Of a stretch of 64,000 nt of DNA, positions 1 through 11,150 are shown piece by piece. The stretch covers positions 30,021,475-30,085,474 of the forward strand of contig OX459096.1 in assembly GCA_949775045.1 (NCBI GenBank). The letters are read 5' to 3'. The position numbers and the translations under genes were made by a program. Origin of the DNA: Metridium senile (lineage: Eukaryota; Cnidaria; Anthozoa; Actiniaria; Metridiidae). The notes under the pieces are model-generated. The model saw only the letters and a list, made by a program, of their open reading frames with translations. It did not search any database and was not told where the DNA came from. Within the stretch, counting starts at the first letter, position 1. Every line of letters begins with the position of its first letter.

Positions 1-347
1 ATATTTTAAAGTATAAATTTGATATAATTATTAAGTTATTAAATGCTTTTGTCAGTATGTTTTATTGTTAACGTTGTTCGGACTAATATGAGAAAATGAA
101 AACAATTTGAACGAAGAATTGTTGGGCTTCCTGTGGTTTTCTGATTCCTTACCAATCCTGCTCATTTATTGAAGGCGTATTAGAACTGGGTACTAATCTG
201 TAAATCGCGGAGAAGTCAAACGAGGTTGTTTTTGCCGACTCAACTCATATTCAATGTTTTGACTCGATTTTTTCCGCCTTATTGGTCAATTATAAGATTG
301 TTTTCATATGGGTATCAAGAAATAGGTTGTTCATTAACTCTACTGTT

Positions 348-3300
348 ATGGAATCTCCAAGTTCTGGTAGGAGTTTGATTTTAGAATTAGGATTATATTG
401 GAATAAAATACTTTTCCTATTAGGTTTTGAAATCGACCCGAAAAACGACTGAAATCAACATTATTTTACGTTTTCTTGTAAACAAATAGGTCCAATAAGG
501 CTGTTTTATCTTTACCGATTGACCGTATTAACCAGTAGCTGTTTTGTTTTGTCATTATAGAGGTTGATCAAAATCTTCAAGGGCTGCTAAGTTTTGAAAC
601 ACTTGATAGAGCATCGCCTGACCTATGGCCTGAGCAAAGTAAGAGCTGAGTTTGACATCCTATATTTATAATTGGAAGAATATACATTTTTGTCACACGC
701 TTATGAATTCTTATCTTCAGTTCCAGGTGTTTCAGACTTTGCTTCACTTGCTGCAAGCGTAAGTTCATTTAAAATACAACTATGATTTTTATTTAAATGA
801 TTATGTAAAAATGTAAATGGTGTCCCTAAGCATGTGTCATAAGTACATCTTAAGCCTGGTTCACACGGCATCATAGTCATAATCATAAGAACAGTCATAA
901 GAAATGGAGAAGTTTCCATTTTCTTATGATTATGACGTTATGTCGCATGTGTGAACCATACAATCTTAGTCGTAGCCTGCGTAGCTGGCCCTGGGGGTGG
1001 GGAGAGGGGGTAAAGGGGGCGGAGGGGAGGGGGATGGGAAGAGGAAGGGAAGAAGGGAGGGCCTGCAGCGAAGACCCTTGATTTTCCATTACGCCCTCTT
1101 CCTAGCACTGTTTGTTGTCTGGTTTAGCTGTCATAATTGTCACCTCCATTACTAGTGTTTCCTAACATAAAAACTTCGTATTTCAAAATATATTACTATT
1201 ATATGTGTGTCCCAAATTTTCACAATCAAAATTATCATTATAAACTTGTCTAATAAAGTTCCAAAGCTCAAGACTCAAAAGAGGTGAGCGTGTTTACTTC
1301 ACAAACGGAAATCAAAGGTCAAGTAAACAATGCAGCATATCTTGCTTTATTCAGTCAGAAAGCGTATTCACCTTACCCAATGTGAAATAAACCAAAAATA
1401 TTTATCAGTTTTTTAATTTGAACTTCTGATGCCAAGGTCTCGCTTTTAGATATGTTATAGATCGAAATTTCTTGATCTCACTTGCCTGCGTGATCATCCC
1501 TTGCCTGCCGTTTGTAATTAGAGCTAGTCGTTCCAGCTCAAGCTATACCGTTGGTCTGTTCAATATTGATCATACATGTCACAATATAGCTAACAACAGC
1601 CAATGAGATTTCACCTGGTCGCTCTCAACCAATGGGAATTTCGCGCACGGAATCCGTGCGCGAAATTATGGAAAATCAATGGTCTTCGCTGCAGGCCCTC
1701 CCTTCTTCCCTTCCTCTTCCCAATCCCCCTCCCCTCCGGCCCTTACTCCCTAGGGCCGAGCTACGCAGGCTATCTTAGTCGTAAACGTGGTTATGATTAT
1801 TATTATTATTATGACGCCGTGTGAACCAGCCTTTAGTTTTACATGATAAACATGAAGTAATTATTAGACGGTAGTGTAGTGGATCTACCAACATAACCAG
1901 ACTGTTGAATCCTACTCTAACAAACAAGAAAAAAGAATATTTTATGTTCACTAAGTAGAGAGTAAGAATTAAAAGCAGACAGGACCTCCAGCTATATTAG
2001 AGCAGATTTCATATAACTTAGAAAGGCTCACCACATAAATGCATTCAAGATATGGCAAGGCACATCAAAATTTAGAAAACATTACAGTCACAGTAAGGCA
2101 CACACACACACTTTTAAATATGCTCTGCGGCCCCTGTGAGAGAGTAAAGTGTCTTGCTTTAGGAGTCTACAACGTAATCACTTGAATCAGCAATCAAACA
2201 CAGAGTATTAGTCACAGAGTCCGATTCAATAACCACTACGTCTCTCTATGGTTTTATTGTAATACCAATGGCCACCCTGAGACAATGTCTAGAAACAATG
2301 ATGTACAATTTTTATTGTTTACTTGTAAAAACTGACACAGTCTATAAATATTATTATTATTAACTCTGGCAATGTCCGTTTTGATATTATCACCACAACT
2401 GTGCAAAGTAAAAATGTTTATGAATACCCTCTGGATGTTAGTCATTAATCAAAATAAACATTAGAATGAATGATTAAGGTTTGAAGCATCAGTAAGCATC
2501 AATTCCTAAAGTGAAAGATGCCAGACCTGTGATTGAGTGATCTAACTGCAGGGTTCGTGCTACTCCTTAAACTCCTTGAAAACTCCTTAGATTTGATTTA
2601 CGTTTTTAAGGGCACTTGAAAAGCCATTGAATTTTTGAAAACAAGCAAAAACTCCTTAAAAACTCCTTAATTCTAGCTAAAGTAGGATAAAAATTCTAGT
2701 ATTGCAAATTAAAGTTAAGTAAAAATTCTAGTATTGTACATCATTTTCGTAAATTCGTAAATTTTCGTATATCAAAGTTGTCGCAAAAAGTGCTTAAAAA
2801 TTACTTTTTGGTCCTTGAAAACTCCTTGAAAACTCCTTAGATTTTGTTTACTGACATCAGCACGAACCCTGTAACTGTAAGTCTTAGAAAAGTACATTAT
2901 TAAAGTATTTTTGTGTTTTGTAGCCCTATTCATTGAGCAGCAGTCCACCAAAATGGTTGACAGACTTAGAAAAAGATGATATGGATATGCTACAAGGTTT
3001 GTTCAAATAACTTTTCTTGTGATTAAAATCAATGTAGTTGGAATATGTGTACATGTAGACAAACAAAGTGAATATTAAAGACCACTGTTATCCTTTCATC
3101 ATTATCAGCAATATCATCACCACTACCACCATACTATCAATTCCATCATCATCACTAGCAATTCCATCTTCATCACTAGCAATTTCAGATTACCTTCATC
3201 ACAACCACTGCCACCATCATCATCATTACCACTACCATCATCACCACTAACATTATCATTACTATCATCATCACTAGCAATTTCAGATTACCTTAATCAC

Positions 3301-6278
3301 AACCACTGCCACCATCATCGTCATCACTACTACCATCATCACCAACAACAATATCATTACCATCATATTGATTACTTTCATCACAACCATTGTAAGTACT
3401 GTCATCATCATCATCACCACTACCATCATCACCACCAACATTATCATTAACGCAAACTCAACATCAAACTACTCGCACTCAAGAAAGCAGACATTTTAGA
3501 AGGTCCATGTTACTACCGACTACGATGTTCTGTTCCTCAAACACCAAAACTCTACGGACTTCCCAAACTTCACAAACCAGACATACCGATGCGACCCATA
3601 GTGTCCTTCTGTGGCTCACCTACTTACGAACTGTCCAAGTACTTGACAGCCATTTTACAACCACTCACCAACAAATCCACATATCGGCTACAATCCACTG
3701 ACCAGTTCATCGACGCCATTCAGAACGTTCACATTCCAGACAATCACAAACTTGTGTCTTTTGATGTGAAGTCACTGTTCACCAGTATTCCACTTCAACT
3801 GGCATTAGACTGCACCCAGACTGCCATCACACAACATGCTGACAACACACCGTTACCCATACCTACGAATGACATCATGGACTTACTTTCACTTTGCCTT
3901 ACTTCCACTTACTTTCAGTACAACGGCAAACACTACAAACAACTACACGGCACAGCTATGGGCTCTCCAGTTTCTGTCGTTGTATCAGAAATTGTTATGC
4001 AGAACATCGAGAAGAAAGCTCTTGCTACATTCAGACAACAACTACCTTTTTGGTTACGTTACGTTGACGACACTATCACTGCACTACCTACTGACGACAT
4101 CAACGAGTTTCATGACCACCTGAACAAACAAAACACTCACATACAGATCACCAAAGAGATCGAAGAAAATGGTGCTATACCTTTTCTAGACTGTTTGGTA
4201 ACTCACTCTGACAATCGCTTACATACAACTGTATACCGTAAACCTACTCACACTGACAGACTGCTCGACCAGACATCTTACAATCCCACCTCACACAAAG
4301 CTACCACTATTAAGACTTTGACTCGACGTGCACAACGTGTTTGTGATTCACCTAACAAACTTCATGACGAGTACGAATATTTGCAAAGTGTGTTCGATAA
4401 GAACAATTACAATGTAGATTTCGTCAAACGAAACATTCACAAAAACACTTCACTTACTGACAGAACCGACAATCAACCCACAGCCACTGCCACCATACCG
4501 TACATCAGAGGTACTTCTGAGACCATTCAACGCATATTACAACCCTACAACATTCGCGTTGCTCACAAGCCTACTATGACATTAAGACGTTTATTGACTA
4601 ACGTTAAGGACAAAGACGAACCCATTAACAGACAAGGAGCTATTTACAAAATAGCTTGTTCCGACTGTAACGCTACCTACATCGGTGAGACCGGCAGAAA
4701 TTTGAACACGAGACTAACTGAACATAAACGTGCCACGAAAAACAAAGACCCTAACAACCACATTGCGGAACATCACAAACATACTGGCCACTCCATTAAC
4801 TGGGACTCTGCCGCCTCTATTACACATTGCACTAACTATCACCAACGCCGACTACTTGAAAGCTGGTACACCGGCTTAGAACAAAAGCCACTTAACCGTT
4901 GCATAACACTACCGGCTTCCTACAATAGACTCATTAACGACTTCAAGCTTTCCGCTAAAACAATGACTAACACCTACCCACGCATCAACAACAACATTAC
5001 CGACGAACCAGACACATAAATAACACCGCTGTCTTTTCATTTTCTTTACTCTGAAGATGACTTCCGCTCAGGTTGTCGAAACTTCAGACATCAACACCAT
5101 CAGTCTTTCTCAAGACTACACCACCCCGGACGATCATGCCTCATCTACATTATCATTACTATCATTACCATTATCATCATTATCAATTTTAGATTACCTT
5201 GATTACAACCACTGCCACCATCATCATCATCATCACCACTAACATCATCACCAACAACAATATCATTACCATCATCATCACTGTTAATATTATTGATTAA
5301 TTTACGTGCAACCACTGGCATCATCCTTGTCAAGACTACCACCACCACCATCATTACTATCATTACCATCATCATTACTATCAATTTCAGATTACCTTCA
5401 TGACAACCACTACCATCACCACCAACATTATCATTACTATCATCATCACTATCAATTTCAGATTACCTTCATCACAACCACTACCATCACCACCAACATT
5501 ATCATTACTATCATCATCACTATCAATTTCAGATTACCTTCATCACAACCACTACCATCACCACCAACATTATCATTACTATCATCATCACTATCAATTT
5601 CAGATTACCTTCATGACAACCACTACCATCACCACCAACATTATCATTACTATCATCATCACTATCAATTTCAGATTACCTTCATCACAACCACTGCCAC
5701 CATCATCATCCTCACCATCATTATATAAATCAAATATTTGGCTTTCCAGAGTTTGGCAGTCTTACAACTTCACAGCTAATGGAAAAAGTCAGAGGTTTAC
5801 AGAATCTTGCATTTCAACTTGGTCTAGATGAAGGTATATGTATATCACATTCACTACAGTAAAGTTTATATCATATACTATTATTACTATATAGGGGGTT
5901 AAAATGGCAACTTTTTCCTTACATTTTCTAAAATGTCTTGTTTTAGCCACAAACATTAACAACTCCAAAGACTCTTACCCACAATAAACATTTCTAAGCT
6001 AAGTGTTTGTAATAAAAAAGGACTTGAGCACAATTGCCCAGTTCTAAGCCTTTATATCAATAAAGCAAGGTGTTTTATCAAAATTAGCATATGTCAGAAT
6101 TAAACTGCCATTTTGTCTAGCTATCACAGAAAATTATATAAAACAGTGTTCATAGAAATTGTTGATGCAATATATTCCTTCACATATTGAATCTTATATT
6201 TTCTTTTTTTTAGCCAGAGAAATGACACGAGGAAAGTTTCTAAATATCCTTGAGAAAGGAACCTCAAACAGACGATGA
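348..6278 (+). CDS. LIN52: LIN52 homologue, MuvB/DREAM complex subunit (6 exons)
   Basis: Exons: 348-366, 561-638, 721-758, 2924-2996, 5750-5833, 6214-6278. All introns are GT/AG and all phases fit, giving 118 aa; the human protein is about 116 aa. LIN52 is a core MuvB subunit and links MuvB to pocket proteins (DREAM) or B-Myb in cell-cycle transcription control. Visible motifs: LxSxExL at residues 15-21 (LLSFETL), the pocket-protein-binding element; RASP with Ser25, matching the human DYRK1A site Ser28; SPPKW; the helical stretch LMEKVRGLQNLAFQLGLDE; and the C-terminal REMTRGKFLNILEK. The start is the ATG at 348. Its 19-nt exon ends in phase 1, joins exon 2 to form a Glu codon, and gives an N-terminus (MESPSS) like the mammalian one. 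That tiny first exon is the least certain part. Introns 3 and 4 carry transposons and a minisatellite. Nearly every segment matches the family, so the identity is firm. Confidence 0.93.
853..1832. mobile_element. Inverted-repeat DNA transposon (Harbinger-like TSD) in LIN52 intron 3
   Basis: The ends AGCCTGGTTCACACGG and CCGTGTGAACCAGCCT are inverted copies, flanked by TTA on both sides (850-852 and 1833-1835). The inverted similarity runs on for about 200 bp on each side, including the pyrimidine/purine tract with GCCTGCAGCGAAGAC (left about 960-1095, right about 1668-1790). No transposase frame is visible, so it is non-autonomous. A 3-bp TTA duplication is typical of PIF/Harbinger, and that assignment is an inference. 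Confidence 0.75.
2549..2871. mobile_element. Short inverted-repeat element in LIN52 intron 3
   Basis: The ends CAGGGTTCGTGCT and AGCACGAACCCTG are inverted copies. They are bounded by an exact 6-bp direct repeat, TAACTG (2543-2548 and 2872-2877). Inside, a motif around ACTCCTTGAAAACTCCTTAG occurs near both ends in the same orientation. There is no coding capacity. It lies about 50 bp before LIN52 exon 4. Confidence 0.7.
3090..3449. repeat. Degenerate CAT-rich minisatellite, left of the Penelope copy
   Basis: CAT/CAC-rich DNA with repeats built around AGCAATTTCAGATTACCTT. It is a diverged version of the 71-bp minisatellite at 5310-5720. The Penelope-like element begins directly at its right edge. 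Confidence 0.75.
3451..5019 (+). CDS. Penelope-like reverse transcriptase/GIY-YIG endonuclease, N-terminally truncated
   Basis: The frame is open from 3451 (522 codons), with a stop from flanking DNA just upstream. The Met at 3589 is internal: conserved RT sequence (PKLYGLPKLHKPDIPMRPIVS, split around that Met) precedes it, so I treat the frame as truncated rather than starting there. Numbered from Met3589: FDVKSLFTSIP at 58-68, GTAMGSPVS at 121-129, the catalytic YVDD at 158-161, then a linker and a GIY-YIG nuclease (AIYKI at 351-355, YIGETGR at 364-370, Arg375, His379, Glu424). The Cys pair CSDC between the GIY and YIG halves is typical of Penelope endonucleases. The protein would copy element RNA at a nicked target. 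The missing N-terminus makes this copy unlikely to be active alone. Confidence 0.88.
   Translation, partial: RKLNIKLLALKKADILEGPCYYRLRCSVPQTPKLYGLPKLHKPDIPMRPIVSFCGSPTYELSKYLTAILQPLTNKSTYRLQSTDQFIDAIQNVHIPDNHKLVSFDVKSLFTSIPLQLALDCTQTAITQHADNTPLPIPTNDIMDLLSLCLTSTYFQYNGKHYKQLHGTAMGSPVSVVVSEIVMQNIEKKALATFRQQLPFWLRYVDDTITALPTDDINEFHDHLNKQNTHIQITKEIEENGAIPFLDCLVTHSDNRLHTTVYRKPTHTDRLLDQTSYNPTSHKATTIKTLTRRAQRVCDSPNKLHDEYEYLQSVFDKNNYNVDFVKRNIHKNTSLTDRTDNQPTATATIPYIRGTSETIQRILQPYNIRVAHKPTMTLRRLLTNVKDKDEPINRQGAIYKIACSDCNATYIGETGRNLNTRLTEHKRATKNKDPNNHIAEHHKHTGHSINWDSAASITHCTNYHQRRLLESWYTGLEQKPLNRCITLPASYNRLINDFKLSAKTMTNTYPRINNNITDEPDT
5046..5090 (+). ncRNA. Possible hammerhead-like ribozyme core in the Penelope 3' region
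   Basis: CTGAAGA at 5051-5057 fits the hammerhead box CUGANGA. GAC (5059-5061) can pair with GUC (5075-5077) immediately before GAAA (5078-5081). The copy at 15888 keeps the same boxes and the same GAC/GTC pairing. Penelope-like elements are known to carry hammerhead motifs. Stem I, stem III and the cleavage site were not established, and one U is unpaired beside the core, so this is tentative. Confidence 0.35.
5152..5725. repeat. 71-bp minisatellite in LIN52 intron 4
   Basis: The word TCAATTTCAGATTACCTTCA recurs at 5381, 5452, 5523, 5594 and 5665, a constant 71-bp step with nearly identical copies. More diverged units precede it. The array stops about 25 bp before LIN52 exon 5. Long His/Thr/Ser frames read through it are artefacts of CAT/CAC repeats. 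Confidence 0.92.
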
Positions 6279-6982
6279 CAGAAGTATTTACTTTACATTT
6301 CAAATTGAAATTCAAGGGCATTTTAGAAAACCTTTCAAGGATACTAAATAGCATATGTAAATTGGGATGTGATAAGATCACCAGACCTAAGTGTTTGGTT
6401 ATTTTACTTTTTTCACTGTTTTCTCTATGATTTAATATTTTATGCTGTGAATATTTCCACTGTTAGAATACACTGTCTCAAAGCTAATCTCTATTTATAT
6501 CATTTTGTAGAAATTCCATTGATAGTAATAAAAATCATTTAAAAAAGATGAAAATTTGGATTTTTTTTCAAGCCATGAAATTTCTGTCAAACTTTTTTTT
6601 TGATGCGTGATTGAAAGTTGTCAACTTATTGAAATCATTGTTTGATGAGACGGCTTTGAGGTTCTAAATCACGCTCTGTGATTGGTCAACATACGGGTCA
6701 AATGAATATTCCATAGTAATTATAATGCATTAATTGACATTACATTCAGCGTGATCAAATTACTCAAGCAGTTTTAATTCATGCGCGCTACCTTGGTGAT
6801 CGTGGATACGCTTTGTTTAGGGTAAAAAGCACACTTTTCCTTTGCGGCGTTTTAGGATTAAGACACTTATAACTCAAAATATCAATATTATTGTGATAGT
6901 ATCAGAGAAATAGTCTTCAGGGTTTGCATTCTGGTAGGTTTTGAGTAGGAATTTTACACAGACTTTGATCAAGACGATCAAG
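6279..6982. other. LIN52-ODF3 intergenic spacer
   Basis: About 700 bp of AT-rich DNA. It must contain the LIN52 3' UTR and the ODF3 promoter. I see no repeat, RNA gene or further coding exon. Confidence 0.5.
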
Positions 6983-9900
6983 ATGTCAATCCAACAACAA
7001 AATCGACCTCAGATTGCGGCTATGTTTCGCGGCCCTGGGCCTGCGAAATACCTACTCCCTGGCACATGTGGCTACTCTGCACACGATCCTAGAAAGTACA
7101 AGAAGCCAGCTTATAGTTTCGGCTTAAAAACGTCTGCAAGTATCCGAGGAACTGGTCCTGGCCCCGCGTATCTCGTCCCCTCGAACATGACCCGAACTGG
7201 AAAGGACGGCACACCAGCTTATACACTACACGAAAGAACTTCATTACTAAATTCTTTCAAAACACCAGCACCAGGTAAGACCATTGCTATATGTAATGTA
7301 GGTAGATGATTATTTAAATTTCTATTTTATGTGTTTCTATCATTGTAATATCGTGGAGTGTGCTAAAGCGTTTCCTTAGTTACCTAGCTTAGTATCGCAC
7401 TGTGCCAGTATCGGTTCATCATTGTCGCCACATTTATTGCATCTTTTTAATAAAAAGTTTTATTGAAAACTTAAATCGATCAGGTTTACAAATAATCTTT
7501 ATTTTCCTTACAATTTCTCTTATAGAACATTTCTGGTGGTTTTAAGTCTTTTGTAAATTATGCTAGACACGCTGCGAATTCCTCATTTGTTTACTGTTTT
7601 CAATTTAAAATTCTCAGCATGAAGTTGAATTTTGTGAAAAGCTTTCTTTGTCTAATTAGAAATAAATATAGCAAACATTCGATTCTTGTTACAACTAGTT
7701 GATATGTTCCAAAGCAACTCATCTTTTTCGTATCAAAATATCGATTAGTGGTCTACACACCATGTCAATGTTTTGATAAAAAACATAAAGAATGTTTAAG
7801 CAAAAATAATTATCCTTTTATTTAGAATTTAGCCAAACCATGGTCGAAGGAATTAAGGGGAATAGATCTTAAAGGAAAATACATTTGTGGCCATAAAATT
7901 TCTTCACTTGAAATGTTCGCCAATTTTTTTTCTCAACTACTAAGCTAATATTACTTAAATCGGGGGAAATATTCTAGACAATAATGTACGAGTCAAATCC
8001 AAAGGTGCCCATCCCCCCCCCCGGGCAAACCCCGGGCATTTGACAAGACTTGGGTTCCGTATAGTGGGGAATTTGACGCCGATTAGCTACTTGAACGGGC
8101 GGGCATTTGACGAGTGTCGGCCATCTTTAAAAATACCCAGAAAGCATTGGAGTCCTAACCACAGGTAGCCCATGATCAGGCAAAAGTCACACGGGAACGG
8201 AAACGAAAAGCAAAGAATTGATAGATAGTTTTTCCTTGTTATACACCTATCTCAAAAAACGTCAGAAAGAATTGGCGATTGACGAACAGCGATTGCAAAG
8301 GAGCTCTGGGTACTGTTCTTTCACAAGTAAAATTAAATTGACGAAGTATAAATGCTTGTCTTTGTGTTTTAGAGTCGAAAAGTGCAAAGAAAATCCAAGT
8401 TCTTTCAGTTTTTAAGATAGATTTGTGAATTATATCGAGATCCATCTTTCGGTCGTGCAATCACCAATCAAAAATTGCCAATAACCATTCTCTTCTTCAA
8501 CGTTTTTTGAAATTTCCCTTCATATTTGATTGTACAAGTTTTGTCTACCATGTTCATGAGACGTCATGTAGTAGAAGGAAGTTTAAGTATTTTCTTTTCT
8601 ACTTAAAGTAAAATTTGAGTTTATCACTGACTCGAGCTCGAGGGGCGGGCATTTGACCATTCTGTTGTTTCAATAGTGGGGCATTTGACTGTTCAGTTTG
8701 CCCAGATGGTGGGGAATTTGACCAATTTTTTTTCAAAAAGTCAAATGCCCGGGGGTTTGCCCGGGGGGGGGATGGGCACCTTTGGATTTGACTCGTACAT
8801 AATGAGCAAACAGCTTTTACAAACAACGCTAATTGTATTGCGATCAATCATAAGTTATGTTTTAAAGTAATATCAAGACAATTATTTATCAGCTGAGATT
8901 TTTAGTTTTTGTAAAGATAAAAATACGACAAAGATTTATCAGTTTACTGCAGCAATTAATTAACACCTCTACAAACACGCAATGAGGTAAGGTGAGGTGT
9001 GATTTATTTTTTAAACTGAACATTTGAATGGTAATTATTCAAAAAGGGTTAATTTGAGTTTGTGTACTTTTAAGTATTTATTGAAAAATTGAAAGTGGCG
9101 TCAGAAGATCTGAGGATATGCTGTCTCATTGTTGCTAATGCTTTCAATGAGACAAGTAGAGGAAGACTCCCTGCTACTCTAAATACAATATGTTTGAATG
9201 GTTATAAGAATTAAGACACCATGAAATATAGCTTTTACACTGATGCTTTGCTTTTTCCTTTTTGATGGGATTTGAATAAACTGTATCTGTCTTGATCATA
9301 ATAACATTATTCAAATAAATAATTAATAAAATTTAAAAGTGCCAATATCAATTTACATTTAGATAATAAGAACTACAATACTATAGTATAATGATATATT
9401 GTAATATCAGATTATCAGTAATAATAATGACAGTGAGGACACTCAAACTGCAAACTCTTTGAGTATTTTTGTTACTTTTTTTAACCCACATAATTTTTTG
9501 CACATTTACATGTCAAGTAAGCAGATGTTTGTGAGGTGCAAAGCATGATGCCCCAAGAATGCCAGTGTAGGAGCCTAGGATTTCACCAGACATATTTAAA
9601 TTTTCAACAGGCATTCTTTTCTATTTGATTATTGAAATGTTTCATGTGTTATCTACCTAATCAAGGAACATATGCCCCCGAACAACATCAAGTACCAAGG
9701 CAAAGAACAGCTCCATCTTATTCCTTTGGGTCACGGACGCCATACTCAAGACGAGATGCTACTCCGGCAGCTAATGCCTACAGTCTTCCTGGTATACTTG
9801 GACCAAAAGCTGTTGGTAAAAGATCTCTGCCATCATACTCAATGACAGGGAGATCAAAGATTGGAGGATTCCATGAAGACTTACAAAAGGTGAAATGATC

Positions 9901-11150
9901 GATAACAATTTATTACAAAAACTAAGTCCTGAATAAAAGTATATATATATATATATATACATATATTTTTTTTAGAAAATTTTCCACTCTATACGGCCTT
10001 ATTGGGGCCTGTACGGTTATTAATTTAAGGCATTTCCACTCTGTATGAAATTTATTCGGGTGTGAATGATTATTGACAACACAGCAGTTTCAGTGGCGGA
10101 TCTAGGGGTGGTGAATAGTAGTTGCTCCGTTTTCTGCTTTTTATTGTGTTTTATTTGATGAGTAACATATGAACAATGCACAAATACCAAAATATACGCT
10201 TCACATTCACCCCCCCCCCCCCCTCAAATATTCCTAGATCTGCCACTGAGTTTAGAATAATTAGCTGTAGTAAGTGGATATCTCCATAGAACTGATAGGA
10301 TATAACAGGATTGTCATCCTTCTAACATGTATACCCTGTCTAAGACCACAAGCTCAAAGACCATACCCTGACTGGCAGCACATAACTGTTTAACCCTAAC
10401 GCTAATGTGTAAATGTAAAATAGGGGTAATTGCGGCACTAGGGGGTGTCCGGTGCCACTAGGGACAACCCCTAGATCTGCCCCTGCATAGTTCATAGATT
10501 TTGTAGCTGTAATCTCACTTTGTAGTAACCATTGCTAATTTTATCCTATGCTCTCTCCTCAAACAGAGTCCAGGTCCAGGAACATATAAAGTAACTGATC
10601 CCAACCTATTCAGAAACAGAAAGCCTATCTTTTCTATGAATGGCCGTAACTATGTCCCAGGTGATAGCACTCTTAAACCAGGTCCAGGAGCCCATTATCC
10701 AGAAAGAGTAAGTCATGTAAACGTTTTTTGCTGTTGAAATATGTCTATATAATCAATAACTTGAAAAATCAGTCAAAAATCATTGCATTGCGACTTCATT
10801 ATGAATCAGTTTGGAGGCGGGCCTTGTGCGCAAACTTGTAAAATAATTGGTTAATTTGATTTAAGCTCCCTCTCCAAATTGATTGATGGATTGGAAAAGC
10901 TCAAAATCAAATTGGAATTCATAATTTGCTAGTAACGATGCAACGTTTTTTGCTGTAAGCATAGTATATATGTTGAGTTAGTAATTACTGCTTTTTCTAA
11001 TTATTGTTTGTAACCATTATAATGATTCTGATGTTTATTATTTTGTTTTATTTCAAGGTTTATGTTACCAAGAGGAAAGCACCAGGTTATTCATTTGGAC
11101 AAAGGCATTCAGAATATATTGCACCTCTTATTGTTGACCCTGTTGACTAA
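6983..11150 (+). CDS. ODF3: Outer dense fibre protein 3 / CIMAP1-type axonemal protein (4 exons)
   Basis: Exons: 6983-7274, 9666-9889, 10567-10707, 11058-11150. The joined frame is 249 aa; human ODF3 (CIMAP1A) is about 254 aa. The protein binds the inner surface of ciliary and flagellar microtubules. SHIPPO-type Pro-Gly repeats run along it: GPGPAKYLLP, GPGPAYLVPSNM, TPAPGTY, SPGPGTYKV, KPGPGAHYPE and APGYSFG. Family landmarks are also present: TRTGKDGTPAY, PSYSMTGRSKIGGFHEDLQK, and the C-terminal FGQRHSEYIAPLIVD. The start is the ATG at 6983 rather than the in-frame ATG at 6941, because the protein then begins close to the family start. Intron 1 contains an inverted-repeat transposon and intron 2 another. 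Identity is firm. Confidence 0.93.
7986..8798. mobile_element. Inverted-repeat transposon in ODF3 intron 1
   Basis: About 60 bp of terminal inverted repeat begins GTACGAGTCAAATCCAAAGG on the left and is mirrored on the right (about 8735-8798). It includes long C/G runs and GGGCATTTGAC. A 5-bp direct repeat, ATAAT (7981-7985 and 8799-8803), abuts both ends. The GGGCATTTGAC-type motif also recurs inside (about 8100 and 8645-8690). No transposase frame is visible. Confidence 0.8.
10091..10249. mobile_element. Small inverted-repeat element, GGCGGATCTAGG family (copy 1)
   Basis: The ends CAGTGGCGGATCTAG and CTAGATCTGCCACTG are inverted copies, bounded by the 5-bp direct repeat AGTTT (10086-10090 and 10250-10254). 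It holds a poly-C run. Related elements lie at 24076 and 28037. Confidence 0.75.

Larger units (their letters stand above)
3450..5151 (+). mobile_element. 5'-truncated Penelope-like retroelement (RT + GIY-YIG)
   Basis: The element begins abruptly inside the reverse-transcriptase frame at the edge of a CAT-rich minisatellite. It ends in a 3' tail shared with a second remnant at 15883-15976. The same dodecamer ACATTATCATTA flanks both sides, but because the flanking minisatellite contains it anyway, it is weak evidence for a target duplication. The open frame is intact to its stop. It sits in LIN52 intron 4 on the host sense strand. 5' truncation is the usual state of such copies. Confidence 0.88.

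Noticed and set aside
3068..3250. His-rich small protein frames in CAT repeats (also 5057-5242, 5306-5831)
   Set aside because: They are read from CAT/CAC minisatellite in several frames, and part overlaps a LIN52 exon in the wrong frame.
3589..3591. Met at 3589 as the true start of the Penelope protein
   Set aside because: Conserved reverse-transcriptase residues continue upstream in frame to the truncation point at 3451.
6941..6943. Upstream in-frame ATG as ODF3 start
   Set aside because: The Met at 6983 gives the family-like N-terminus and length; the 14 extra residues have no support.
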